Assembly: GCA_030068145.1 (NCBI GenBank)
Contig: JAPJBO010000017.1
Coordinates: 1-64,000, forward strand
Reading direction: 5' to 3'
Source of the DNA: Diplonema papillatum
Taxonomy: Eukaryota > Euglenozoa > Diplonemea > Diplonemida > Diplonemidae
Length of the DNA stretch: 64,000 bases
A program made the translations under genes and the position numbers. The notes below the pieces were generated by a model. That model searched no databases. It worked only from the letters and a program-made list of their open reading frames with translations, and was not told the DNA's origin. Shown piece by piece: positions 1-10,492 of this stretch (position 1 is the first letter of the stretch; each line of letters opens with the position of its first letter).

Positions 1-229
1 TCAGCGATGTAGTGCAACGATGTAGTGCAGCGATGTAGTGCAACGATGTAGTGCAGCGATGTGCATTGCAACGCATGCGCATGTCGTGCAACGATAGGAG
101 TAACAAACCATAGGTTTGAACTGCGTATGCAGCAGTAGTGCAACTATAGGACACCATGCAACGATGCAATGGTTGGTTGGTTCAGTATGTTGTTGCAACT
201 ACCTGTGATGATGATGATGATGAGCTGGC

Positions 230-495
230 GTGTCGGCTGATGAAGCCAGTGACAGCGACGTGAGCGACTCTTCGGTGGATGACACTTCCCCGGCAGACGA
301 CGACGATTCATCTCTTGATGAGAAACCTCTTTCGCAATCGCGTGTTCCCGTGCAAATCTGGCCTCCAGAAGTGACCCCTGCACCAGTGAATACAGAGCCA
401 GAATCGTTGCTGACCCAGGCATCTGCACCAACCGCAAAGACAGGAAAAGTGCGAAAGGCCGCTGCTGCTGGTCTCTCGAGCTTTGGCTTCACGGT
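230..495 (+). other. Acidic Ser/Asp-rich open segment, possible exon
   Basis: This open stretch encodes an acidic, Ser/Asp/Pro-rich polypeptide (DSDVSDSS, DDDDSSLDE) ending in a basic KTGKVRK stretch. It closes at a plausible splice donor (cacg/gtaggt near 495), and an AG precedes it after a GAT run near 222. The next downstream acceptor-like site, a pyrimidine-rich stretch ending in CAG near 759, lies just before the tyrosine recombinase gene, so it could be an upstream exon of that gene. I recognise no domain. Low complexity and the lack of a clear start make this a weak call. Confidence 0.22.
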
Positions 496-821
496 AGGTG
501 ACTATCCGCCAAGAAGACGTGTACTAGTAATTATTCGTCTTTGGGCAGTATGCAGATATTTTTTGCATCGTTGCAAGAGGGTCCCGGCCGCCGAGAGCTA
601 GGGATATGTGCGAATGGTCTTATACAACAAAAAAAAAAAAAAAAAAACAAAAAAAAAAGGAGGTCTTCATTTTCCCACACTAACTGTTATAGCAAGTGAG
701 AAGAAAATGAAGATTCTTTTATTGTCGATTAGTCAACTCTCTACGACCGCTCAGGAACACCTTCGAAAAGAGGACTTGTACTCGCGTACAAAAAGTTCCC
801 CGCCCACCCACCCGTGACACG

Positions 822-1972
822 ATGGCAACATCGACGGAATACCCGACTGGTCCCGAGATTATCGAGATCCTTAAGACCCAGATGGAATACAGGGCAGGAC
901 AGACCGACACGGGTTCCGCGAAGCTGAGCCGCAAGCGAAAGTTCGAGGTGCTGAAGGAAAAGCCCCGAGCGTACGCGCTCGCCATCATGGAAGCGCGCGT
1001 GCGAGATCTGACGATCTCATCGGTGAAAGGTGAAACGTGGAATGTATATTTCACGGCCGTTCGTGCATGGGCTGATTTTGCGGACATCGCTGGCATCCCG
1101 CACTTTCCCATCTCGGTAGAGCGCGTTCCCACATTTGTTGGGAATTACAACAACGCGAGCACGGCAGAAGGCGTACTCTCCGCCTTAGAGAAGATTCAAA
1201 GGTTCATGGGTATTGACACACCCATCCGAACTCGCCAGACGAAGGCGGTCGTGCAAGGGATGCGGCGCGAGCAGGGACCCACAAGAAAGATGGATCCCAT
1301 CGACTTGCACCTCCTCGACCAGATCGTGAAGGACGCCTCCCCCACGACGCCAACCCGAAACCAGCTGCACGAATTCAACTTCGTCGCTGTCATTTCGTAC
1401 GTCTACCTTCTGCGTACGAAAGATGAAGTTCTCCCTCTGTGCAGAGGACTCAGAACCGACGTACCGCATACCGCCATCAAGGTCGTGACGGACAAACAAC
1501 GCCACAGCTCCGTCTTCCTCTACCAAAACGAGCTGTGCATTGCCCTTCGATCGCGGAAAAACTCGCTGCAAGGTGCTGTATTGTCAAGAGGGTGCACGTG
1601 TCGCCAAATGCACGTGAAGACGGGCTGGCGCGCGATATGTCCCGTACACTGCTTGTGGCCCTACATTAGGGACAACGTGGAGCCAGGCTGCCCCAAAAGA
1701 AAAACCCCATCTGGAGCATTTCGTATCCAGACATGCTCTCGACGATAAAGGCCAAGGCGAATCGGTACAAGACACCAATGATCGGGTGGGGCACCCACAG
1801 CTTCCGAAGAGGTGCCGCACAGGATTCCAACGACTCCAACCCCGAATTACGTCTCCTCCTACGGGCCGGAAACTGGACGTCGAATACGTTCAAGGAATAT
1901 ATAGACTGGTCAAAATTAGAAAAGAAGACCGTTGAGAAGATATGCGAAGAGAGCCCGGACGAGAGCGAGTGA
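822..1972 (+). pseudogene. Tyrosine recombinase gene with frameshift (Crypton-like or related mobile element)
   Basis: The ATG at 822 opens a frame reaching a stop at 1746-1748; the protein then continues in another frame to 1972. The first part has a SAM-like N-terminal DNA-binding region (about residues 50-135) and the first catalytic Arg in LLRTKDEVL (about residue 198). A Cys/His-rich insert follows (CTCRQMH..CPVHCLWPYI). The second frame carries HSFRR (His-x-x-Arg), AGNW and the distal Tyr in FKEYI, so all YR active-site boxes are visible across the two frames. The break lies between about 1690 and 1733, where short A and C runs occur, consistent with a one-base indel or a sequencing error. 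It differs from the YR at 55.8-57.0 kb, which lacks the Cys/His insert. No RT or terminal repeats were found nearby, which favours a YR-only element; a decayed retroelement is also possible. Confidence 0.75.
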
Positions 1973-2134
1973 CTAAATACGATGGGGAATTCAAAACTCT
2001 GTCGTCCCTGGACTACTCAATATCGGAGCGCGCGTAACGCCCGATTCATCCCATCGCAGATGAGCGGTCCAGACCAGCTCACGCGCCAAAGGTGTGGAGT
2101 TGACCCCGATAATAAAAAAAAAAACATTGCGTAC

Positions 2135-2296
2135 CTCGTCAAGGGTAGCGTTCGGGCCATGCAGGATGTACTCGGTGGCGGTCCGCTTCTTGACGATGTC
2201 CTTGATCTCCTCGCGCGAGAAGACACTCCGGGCGAAGAAGTACTCGAGGGCCGGCACGCTCTCCTCGAGAATCTTGTGCACGGAATCAGCGGACAT
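2135..2296 (-). CDS. UTP6: Utp6-like U3 snoRNP protein, first exon only
   Basis: The ATG at 2294-2296 opens 54 codons ending at a donor (GACGAG/gtacgc, intron from 2134). The peptide has the layout of the Utp6 N terminus: a helix leading to VPALEYF, then SVFSREEIKDIVKKR, then TEYIL before a short linker. Utp6 is a HAT-repeat component of the small-subunit processome that binds U3 snoRNA in the nucleolus during 18S rRNA maturation. Upstream, a pyrimidine-rich tract ending in TAG (about 2364-2382, minus sense) could be a trans- or cis-splice acceptor. The following exons are not visible before the left edge. The recombinase gene at 822-1972, on the other strand, may therefore sit in the first intron, or this is a stranded exon copy. 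Confidence 0.68.
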
Positions 2297-2938
2297 TGGT
2301 CCTCGCTTCCGAACGCCCGCGCACCGCCGCTCAGCGAAATGGGAGGACCGGTCGCTCCTCTACAGAGAGACAGAGGCTGCTACCCACCCACCACCCAGTT
2401 GCCTTTTACCTTCGTATTAGAGTCAATGTGTGATGGAGTGTCCGGGGGGTTTCAGGCTGTGAATTGTGTTTGAAACCCTGGTGCTCTTGAGTCTGAGATT
2501 TGGCTTACGCAAAAAAAAAAACCCGAAAAAAAGCCTTTTTTTTAAAAAAAAAAAAAGGCTTGCAGAGCTAGGTCGGAATTTTTTGCGGGTCAGCCAGCGA
2601 GGTGACAGTGCTTTTTCGGTCCAGGCTGTGCAGCTTCATCGGCTTCGCGCTTGCGGTTTCGTACCGCTATCTCATCTTGGGTCACAGGGTTGTGACGCTG
2701 ATTCGGAGCCGTAGCGAGAGAGGTCGATCGAGTGTATCTTGCTACGTTCGTGCGCCAGTTACTCCAGCAGGACGGCACCGAGCCAAGGAGGGTACGCGGC
2801 ATGAGAGCACGGCAAATGAAGAAAAAAAACAAAAGAGCTTCCTTTTCGAGGCAAGGTTGCATGCGCGACTTCAACAAGAAGAGAGAAAGAGAGACAGAAC
2901 GCATCAAACCAAGTCAAAGAGTGTGTGGTCACGCCCTG

Positions 2939-3240
2939 CACGGTGCACTAGTCATTTGAAAAAGAGCGTAATGACTAGTCACATTGCTGCTGAAAAGTGC
3001 TTACTACTGATTTTGACGTACCACTGAAGAGTGCCTACTACTGCAGCAGATCTTCTAGATTTCTTACTACCAGAGTGACTACTGCATTTTGTGAAGGACT
3101 CCCTTTGAAAGGCGTACTTTTTCTTCCCACAAAAGTGGACTCATTCACTTGTAAGAATGACTACTGCAGTAGTTCCGTAAATTTATGTCTAGTAAGATCA
3201 GTAGTAAGCGATAAGTAAATGGCATGACTAGCGCACCGTG
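2939..3240. mobile_element. MITE with 17-bp terminal inverted repeats
   Basis: The left end reads CACGGTGCACTAGTCAT and the right end is its reverse complement with one change (CACGGTGCGCTAGTCAT). The element is about 302 bp and has no coding capacity. The interior contains several short repeats of the type actactgcag/ctgcagtagt. No convincing target duplication is visible, so the superfamily is not assigned. Confidence 0.55.
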
Positions 3241-3796
3241 TAGCCACAAAGGCCCCCCCCCCCACGCACTTGCATGTGTTCTCGTGGTCATCGCTACCGC
3301 GTTGACCTTTCCCGAGAGAAACGCTGGAAAAAGAGCGGTGCGAGTTGGAGTGCAGAATGGTTTTCTGGTCTCCTCCCTTCTTTCCGTACCGTAGCGGACA
3401 GAACCCCGAATGAAAAAAAACGAACGCAGCAACAGCAGTGGAACGGTGCCGTGAATAAACGTGTGCACTGCGGTGCCGTCGGGTCGAACGCCCGTACTTT
3501 CTCCGTGTCCTGGCTGCGCCCAGTTCAGTGGAGCCGAACCAGGAGATAACCGTAGGAACCGGCCATAAGACTCAAACCCTCGGAACAACAAGGCTCCTCA
3601 GTGCGTTACGCCCGCCGGTCCATTCGGACTCGTATAGACCCGGTTGGAGACACGGGATCTGGATGTGAATTTGGAAATTGCCGTTCGCCGAAGCTAGTCG
3701 TGGCCCGATAAATCCGATGTGCCCTGAGTAACTCACGCATTCCTCTAGACTGGGTTCTGGCTTAGAGGCGTTCAGTCTTGCGCGAGCTTCAAACGA
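3241..3796. other. Intergenic stretch, no gene seen
   Basis: A poly-C run near 3250 is followed by mixed sequence. Open frames on both strands are short and show no family signature. I see no RNA gene or repeat structure in it. Confidence 0.5.
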
Positions 3797-4600
3797 CTCT
3801 CAGACCAGAAGATCCCCCGAGGAAACACACAAACCTGAGGGGTAAGATTGCCATGAGAAGATCTTCTGGCCACAAACTTTTTGACAAGAAAGAAACGGTG
3901 GCGAGAGCGTGTTTGGAATGGTTCTGTGCTCAACAACACCGCACGGGTCCCATCTGCACTGTACTACGGCCCTCTTTCAGCCACCGACACATAATGCGGA
4001 CTGTCATCAGCGAAGAGAACCTGAGTGTCTGCAAACAGGTCAGCGGTGTGAGTCTGGTCAACTCTCAGACCAGAAGATCCCCCGAAGGAACTTACAAGCC
4101 TGAGGGGTAAAATTGGCGTAGGAAGTCCTGCTGGCCACAAGCTTTTGACGAGAAAGGGCGGTGGGGAGAACGTGTTTGGAATGGTTCTGTGCTCAACAAC
4201 ACCGCACGGGTCCCATCTGCACTGTATTACGGCCCTCTTTCAGCCACCGACACATAATGCGGACTGTCATCAGCGAAGAGAACCTGAGTGTCTGCAAACA
4301 GGTCAGCGGTGTGAGTCTGGTCAACTCTCAGACCAGAAGATCCCCCGAAGGAACTTACAAGCCTGAGGGGTAAAATTGACGTAGGAAGTCCTGCTGGCCA
4401 CAAGCTTTTGACGAGAAAGGGCGGTGGGGAGAACGTGTTTGGAATGGTTCTGTGCTCAACAACACCGCACGGGTCCCATCTGCACTGTATTACGGCCCTC
4501 TTTCAGCCACCGACACATTATGCGGACTGTCATCAGCGAGGAGAACCTGAGTGTCTGCTAACAGGTCAGCGGTGTGAGCCTGGTTTGTCAGGCGGTCGTT
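3797..4600. repeat. 263-bp tandem repeat, about three copies
   Basis: The landmark gtgtttggaatggttctg recurs at 3909, 4172 and 4435, a period of 263 bp. The stretch 3797-3908 is the tail of a preceding diverged unit. Diverged single relatives lie near 26330, 28455 and 45590 (landmark cggtcctttaagccac), so the unit derives from a dispersed family that was tandemly amplified here. Short open frames repeat with the unit and are not considered genes. Confidence 0.85.
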
Positions 4601-5189
4601 CGTCGAAAACTCCTTCAGAACAGACCGGCGGGATCGGTCTGAAGCTGGTAGCGCCTAAAAGTGTGTAGCTAATACCCTGATACCCACACACGGAGTAGCA
4701 GTCGTATGTGTCGTCTGCCGAAGCAGCCGGAGATAGCAGGCGCAGGGGGCAGGTCTTGCTTTACTTTTCTCTTCTTCATGGAGACCCACCCCCAGTCCGG
4801 TCACGAAAGGTTTGTGCCCTATAGTGATGAGGTGGTTGACCAGGCCCCCACAACACCGTATACACAACACGGCTTCAACACGAGGATGCAGCCCTGCGAA
4901 GCCGCGCACACACAGAAAAGAAACCAAAAAAGAATTCAACAAAGCGACTCTACATGTCCCTCTCTATTCACTCTAAAACACGAAGACAAAACGGCAGGAC
5001 AAAGGGAGACCAACGAAAATACTCAGAGAGGCCGCCCGGTCCTTCTTCGATGGAGCCTGCGGAGAGGAGGCTGGGGGAGAAACAATACAACAACTATGAA
5101 TGGGTCACCTCTGTTCTCGTGGTCGTTTTTCACCTTTGATTCTTTTGCAATGGGCAGTACCGCAGAGCCACAGGCCTACGGGTCAAGTG

Positions 5190-5345
5190 CCTACCGATTT
5201 CCCAAACTAAAGCATCAAGGCATGGCGCAGCTTGGGGGTTGGCGTTTGCACTCGTCGACGGTCAGCCACAGGGCAGAGCGGACGGGGTTGTAGCACTGTG
5301 CTGCCTCCGACTCAAGCTTTGCAAAAGCTGTGGTTGACCGTCACG
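5190..5345 (+). repeat. Dispersed repeat family, copy 1
   Basis: The stretch from cagagccacaggcctacggg through the ctgcctccgactcaagc motif to a cacgttcttggaccc end recurs at about 20300-20515 (+), 23575-23765 (-) and 29370-29520 (-). It has no coding signature. In three of the four places it ends a few dozen bases from other dispersed repeats, so it may be part of a longer composite element. Confidence 0.7.
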
Positions 5346-5554
5346 TTCTTGGACCCGGTGCGGCCTTTTTCCTTTTTTGCAACGGCCGCTCGTTTTGAGT
5401 ATTCTCTACCCAGAGCAGGTGCCTACTGAAAACCCTTGCACCGCGGGAGCAGGAGAAAGAAGAGAGCTTTTGTCGACCGCACTAGCCTGAACTCAAATCG
5501 GGGTCCCTGCACGGCGGAGCCCAGCCTCAGAAGCTGGTTGTTACAGGTAGGTGT

Positions 5555-5790
5555 TTAATGCTACACCCGCTTTTCGGGTGTGGATATACACGCGTTTTGG
5601 TTGTAGCAGCAGCTTCAGTGACACTTTGGTCCCCTCGATTTGGCTGCCGCACTGCGCACACGTGTGCCTCACCGCCCGCCCCCGGTATATTGCGCGGCAG
5701 AACTTGCACCGACACTGCTTTGGGTGGTACATTTTGTATCATCAACACTATATTGTGTCGCAGGTTTTTACAGATCCTGCGGCAGCGCTT
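5555..5790 (-). pseudogene. Short 5'-truncated copy of the second LIM-like module
   Basis: On the minus strand this segment encodes the first knuckle of the second zinc module of the gene at 7080-8219 (CAQCGSQIEGTKVSLKL) and then diverges. It keeps the first CxxC, which the two larger copies at 6.2 and 6.8 kb have lost. It is the most distal member of the 3'-end array of that gene. Confidence 0.7.
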
Positions 5791-5867
5791 ACAATGACCT
5801 AGACGACAATGACTATCCAGTGGGGAACTTTGTAGTATGTAGTGTGTGTGATGGCGACGGAAAAGAC

Positions 5868-6240
5868 TTAGCCGGCGGTGGGGGCCCACCGAACAGCGCT
5901 TTGCGACGAGAACGCGGCACCCTGCACGGGCTTCCACTGCGTGTTGGAAGGGACGTACGAGTCGTTCCACGGCACCGGCGCCGCGCCGTGGCCGTTCTGC
6001 TGCTGCTTGAACGGCGACACGCAGGCCGGGTGGAGCTGGCGGGACTTGGCGTTGCCGAACAGCCCCGTCAGCACCGTGATCCCGTCGAGCATCGGCTGCT
6101 GGCAGAAGTCGCACCGCAGCGCGTGGTTCACGGCGTACTGGTACTCGCACTGCGGGTGCAGGTCCGCCTTGTAGTTGAACCCAGGCAGCTTCAGCGACAC
6201 TTTGGTCCCCTCGATTTGGCTGCCGCACCGCGCACGCGTG
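5868..6240 (-). pseudogene. Partial copy of the LIM-like gene 3' end (copy A)
   Basis: This copy repeats the C-terminal zinc module and stop codon of the gene at 7080-8219 almost exactly (SLKLPGFNYKADLHPQC through WAPTAG). Compensating small indels at the head change the first CxxC so that its first Cys becomes Arg. Upstream, in minus sense, the sequence becomes non-coding and shared with copy B. There is no start codon of its own with the N-terminal domain, so it is read as a duplicated gene end, not a gene. Confidence 0.8.
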
Positions 6241-6471
6241 TGTCTCCCCGCCGGCCCCGGTATAGCACCGACACCTCTGTGGGCGGCACGTTTTTTACCA
6301 TCAACGCTATGATGTTAGGCAGATATTGCACCAACACTGCTTTGTGTGGCGCATTTTGTATCATCAACACCACATCGTGTGGCAGGTTGTTACAGACCCT
6401 GCGCCTTCAATGACCTGGACGACAATGACTATCTAGTGGGGAACTTTGTACAGATGGCGACGGGAAAAGAC

Positions 6472-6845
6472 TTAGCCGGCGGTGGGGGCCCACCGAACGG
6501 CGCTTTGCGACGAGAACGCGGCACCCTGCACGGGCTTCCACTGCGTGTTGGAAGGGACGTACGAGTCGTTCCACGGCACCGGCGCCGCGCCGTGGCCGTT
6601 CTGCTGCTGCTCGAACGGCGACACGCAGGCCGGGTGGAGCTGGCGGGACTTGGCGTTGCCGAACAGCCCCGTCAGCACCGTGATCCCGTCGAGCATCGGC
6701 TGCTGGCAGAAGTCGCACCGCAGCGCGTGGTTCACGGCGTACTGGTACTCGCACTGCGGGTGCAGGTCCGCCTTGTAGTTGAACCCGGGTTTTTTTTTTA
6801 AGCGACACTTTGGTCCCCTCGATTTGGCTGCCGCACCGCGCACGC
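6472..6845 (-). pseudogene. Partial copy of the LIM-like gene 3' end (copy B)
   Basis: This is a second tandem copy of the terminal zinc module, offset about 604-608 bp from copies A and C (the intact gene). It differs from copy A by a short disruption at 6787-6800 (a run of T replacing the SLKLP codons) and by a few substitutions. The same altered first CxxC as in copy A shows that A and B share an ancestor that was already damaged. Confidence 0.8.
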
Positions 6846-7079
6846 GTGTGTCTCCCCGCCGGCCCCGGTATAGCACCGACACCTCTGTGGGCGGCACGTT
6901 TTTTACCATCAACGCTATGATGTTAGGCAGATATTGCACCAACACTGCTTTGTGTGGCGCATTTTGTATCATCAACACCACATCGTGTGGCAGGTTGTTA
7001 CAGACCCTGCGCCTTCAATGACCTGGACGACAATGACTATCTAGTGGGGAACTTTGTACAGATGGCGACGGGAAAAGAC

Positions 7080-8219
7080 TTAGCCGGCGGTGGGGGCCCA
7101 CCGAACGGCGCTTTGCGACGAGAACGCGGCACCCTGCACGGGCTTCCACTGCGTGTTGGAAGGGACGTACGAGTCGTTCCACGGCACCGGCGCCGCGCCG
7201 TGGCCGTTCTGCTGCTGCTTGAACGGCGACACGCAGGCCGGGTGGAGCTGGCGGGACTTGGCGTTGCCGAACAGCCCCGTCAGCACCGTGATCCCGTCGA
7301 GCATCGGCTGCTGGCAGAAATCGCACCGCAGCGCGTGGTTCACGGCGTACTGGTACTCGCACTGCGGGTGCAGGTCCGCCTTGTAGTTGAACCCGGGCAA
7401 CTTCAGCGACACTTTGGTCCCCTCGATTTGGCTGCCGCACTGCGCGCACGTGTATTCACCTCCCGCCCCCGCCTGCGACGGCCGCCCCCCGACGGCAGAC
7501 CCCCCCGCAACCCCGATCTCCTTCCGCTGGGGAGACCATCCGGCAGCGCTGCCCTGCGTGTTCCAAGGGGCGGGATCACCGTAATTCCGGGTCGGATCCC
7601 TGGCCGACACTCTCTGCTGTTCAGGCGGCGCGCGCTTGTACTGGTCGACACACTGGGGATGCAGGTTGATGGTGCCGAAGTCGCCCGTAAGCGTCGTCAG
7701 GCGGTCGAGGATCAAATCGGAGCAGAAATTGCACTGCAGCGCGTGGGACCGCTCGTACTCCATTTCGCAGTCGGGATGCAGATCCACCGGCGCGTTGGAC
7801 CCGGGAAGCGTCAGAACAACCTTCAGGCCTAGAACGGGCTGCGAGCACTTCGCGCAAACGTGGTTTGAAGTCAAGGGCATGCCATAGCTTGCCTTGGGCG
7901 ACCTCGACGACGCCAGGGACCCCGGATTGTTCATCGCGTTGGGGAACGACCGGTCGGCCGGAGTCCCCGCCGAGTACTGGGCCCGCTCCGATATAATGAG
8001 CGACCGGCCTTCGTAGGGGGAGATGTGCTCCTTGTTGCTGAGCACGCGGCCCTCGATCGACGCCTGCAGCCCGCCGGCGAACCGGCCTTCGCCCGAAAAC
8101 ACCAGCATGCCGGCTGCCTTCTGGAGGACGTCGCTGACGTGGCCGTCGTTTGCGACCGACACCTTGATCTCGGCGTGCTCGGGATCCTGCGCCCGGCGGA
8201 TCCATACCGTGGACATCAT
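7080..8219 (-). CDS. Protein with two LIM-like zinc modules and an N-terminal beta-grasp-like region
   Basis: A single open frame of 379 codons runs from ATG at 8217-8219 to TAA at 7080-7082. Residues 4-80 look like a ubiquitin-fold or beta-grasp region (alternating hydrophobics ending in GRSLIIS). Two tandem zinc modules follow, each Cx2C..Hx2C..Cx2C..Hx2C: C122, C125, H148, C151, C163, C166, H187, C190, and C258, C261, H284, C287, C299, C302, H326, C329. The spacing of Hx2C to the next Cx2C is 11 residues, longer than in canonical LIM domains, hence LIM-like. Pro/Ser/Gln-rich linkers suggest a scaffold protein; the partner is unknown. The gene is intact although two degenerate copies of its last third sit directly downstream. 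Confidence 0.8.
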   Translation of the reverse strand: MMSTVWIRRAQDPEHAEIKVSVANDGHVSDVLQKAAGMLVFSGEGRFAGGLQASIEGRVLSNKEHISPYEGRSLIISERAQYSAGTPADRSFPNAMNNPGSLASSRSPKASYGMPLTSNHVCAKCSQPVLGLKVVLTLPGSNAPVDLHPDCEMEYERSHALQCNFCSDLILDRLTTLTGDFGTINLHPQCVDQYKRAPPEQQRVSARDPTRNYGDPAPWNTQGSAAGWSPQRKEIGVAGGSAVGGRPSQAGAGGEYTCAQCGSQIEGTKVSLKLPGFNYKADLHPQCEYQYAVNHALRCDFCQQPMLDGITVLTGLFGNAKSRQLHPACVSPFKQQQNGHGAAPVPWNDSYVPSNTQWKPVQGAAFSSQSAVRWAPTAG

Positions 8220-8439
8220 GTGAGACCAGTCCCCCCCCCCCTCACGTACCTCTCTCTTCTGTTTTTGAGAGTGGAAAGTGTGCTTTTGTCTTCACTGGTA
8301 CTAATAATTAGTGGCCGGCAGCGAACTACAATGACTACGTATCGTGCATTTCCTTTCAAGCTGGCGCTTAGGTAAAAAAACAGGGAGATCTCATTCCCTT
8401 GCATCGGGCCGTATCGTTAACCTAAAGCTAAAAGCCTCT

Positions 8440-9030
8440 GGCCGACAGAATTGGCTCTGAGGGCACATGCGGGATTGTCAGTGCGGGTTTAGGTCTGGGC
8501 TCAGATCGAAGGTGCTGTGAGAGGCGCTCTCGGGTGCTACCCGCGGGTCCTGATTTCTTCCAGGCCTTCTTGCCATGTTGTGCCCCGCAATGAAGTGTCA
8601 GCTTGGAACTTTTACAGGTCTTACGTTCCACGTGTGGAACGTGTGGATTTCCACACGTTATTTCTTTTTGGATTTTGTTCCCCCACGTGTGGATCCACAG
8701 GTACCACATGTGGATTTTGACTTATTGGTCCACATGCAGGGGAGTCTAGGCCCACTAGTGAAAAAGGCCGCACAGCCAGGTGTCGCCAAGTCCAGTAGCG
8801 ACGCTATTTTTTTTGCCGTCGCACATAAGGGGAAAGGTTTTTTTCCCCCTCGAACCTTCAGCACCCACACGTGGCACACGTATTTTCTCTGAGACCGAAA
8901 ACGGAGCGTAAGCCCTGAACCGCTACGAACAAGAGGAATCCAACTGGTTAATTAAACCACAACATTTCGCTTCATCACAGCGGCGGCGAGTGGAATGTGA
9001 CTTCTGCCCAGTGCCCTGGATGTCAACGCT
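8440..9030. repeat. Dispersed repeat interrupted by a hAT-type MITE
   Basis: Sequence on both sides of the MITE at 8615-8917 belongs to a repeat that is uninterrupted near 12420-12600 and 12905-13080 (opposite orientation). A partial copy is present at 18170-18275. Landmarks are gcgctctcgggtgctacccg on the left and caagaggaatccaactgg on the right. Confidence 0.75.
8615..8917. mobile_element. hAT-type MITE, copy 1
   Basis: This element is about 303 bp and non-coding. The ends CAGGTCTTACGTTCC and GGAGCGTAAGCCCTG are imperfect inverted repeats matching copy 2 at 32200-32497. The flanks aactttta and aaccgcta fit a decayed 8-bp duplication of aactgcta, the sequence present at the related uninterrupted site near 12490. 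The interior contains several CACGTG-type palindromes (cacgtgtggatccaca). Confidence 0.8.
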
Positions 9031-10259
9031 GAGAGATCAGGTCAAGCGCGGTGAACAGCGGGAGTAACTATTACTCTCTTAAGAGTACTGGGCCCGCTCC
9101 GAAATGATGAGCGACCGGCCTTATACCTTATGTGCGCGCGCAAGATTTCTGTTCCCGCAGAACTTGCCTTAGGATTAACGTGCAACAAATACGCCGGATC
9201 GTCTCTTCGAAAACGAAAAGAAAGACGGTGCTTCGAGAACGCGTTGTGAAGCGTGTGAAGCGAGACAAACCGTTCTGTAAAGAACCGCTCAGCCCGGATC
9301 TCCACAGGGAAAGGCATGACGAAAGTGGATGGCGATTTAACGCCTAGGTACGGTTGCCCGCGCTGTTGAGGGTGCCTTTTTGTTTGATCTCCTGCCTTGC
9401 CTTCGGTGGCCAGGGGGAAACAGAACACTAAAACTTCGAGTACTTTCCTACAGAGCAGGGTCGGAAGAGGATTCCGCCGCGCAAACCCCGGTTCCGACGG
9501 AGTTGCAGAAGGGCGTCATGTGGCCAGTGCTCCCGCTAACGAAAAAGTGCGAGGAATTCCTCAAAAAAAAAGAGGCTCGAAAAAAGAGGGTGAGGAATTC
9601 CTCATGAGGAATTCCTCACCTTTTTCCCATTGTTGGTATCGTGTAGCCAAAGCACTGCATCACGGTCTACTCTCTGCTGGGCATGGTGGGCTGGCGGGTA
9701 GAAGTTGGGGGCTGGAGCCGAGAAAGAGAGTCGAGGCTCAGAAGCAGCCCCGGATTTCTTGACAGATTCTCTCCGAGTCGACACAAGTGCCTTGTTCCAT
9801 GTGATCTCTGGTCTGCATCTACTCGTGGCAATGATTTGCCAGCACGCAGTATCGAGTGGTATTGAATTTTAAATGGGCTGTTGCCATCAGGAATGTGCAG
9901 TGTTTATTGCGACAAACAGACTGAGAAGTGCAAACTTTCTCCACCTGTACCGTTCCGTTCGCCGGGGGGCAGGCCCCCCCGGACCCCCCTTGAAAGATTC
10001 TGGTGCTCCCCTGGAGAAAAGCTTCTCGGTCTCAGAAAGTTGGTCGAGAAACCGAGGCAGAAACGAAGCTAATAACCTGTGCAGCACGGGGGGAAAAAAA
10101 TTGGAGGCACAAAAAAAAAAAGTCCAAAAGCAGGTTTTGGATTTCCTCACCAAAAGTGAGGTTAGCGGGGGCACTGCATGTGGCAAACAAAAAAAAAAAA
10201 CACCAGGATCGCTTCCTGACCTTTTCCACCTTCGATTTTTGCATCACGCGACGGTGAAG
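9031..10259. other. Intergenic stretch, no gene seen
   Basis: It contains a cluster of gaggaattcctc palindromes (about 9551-9620) and a G/C-run segment near 9960-9990. A short echo of the LIM gene region sits near 9087 (gtactgggcccgctccgaa, compare 7976). Longer open frames are unsupported on both strands. Confidence 0.45.
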
Positions 10260-10492
10260 ACGAAGCAGCAAACAGCACCAGTTTTCGCAGCGGGGGAGGG
10301 TGTGCTAATTGTAGAAGTTCGCAGATCTCAGAAGATTAGGTGCGTATTCACTCGCCAGCGCGCACCAGCGGTTCTCAGCTGCTTTGGCAGGGTTTGCAGT
10401 ACGGTGGCCAGCAAGAAGACAGGCGCTTCGTTTTGTTTGTGCGTGCCGGTTGATTGTTTTTCACACTTTTGTATATTACCCTGTGTATATAA

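Noticed and set aside
4145..4668. Repeated small proteins in the 263-bp array
   Set aside because: The frames repeat with the unit, differ in length and carry no conserved start context.
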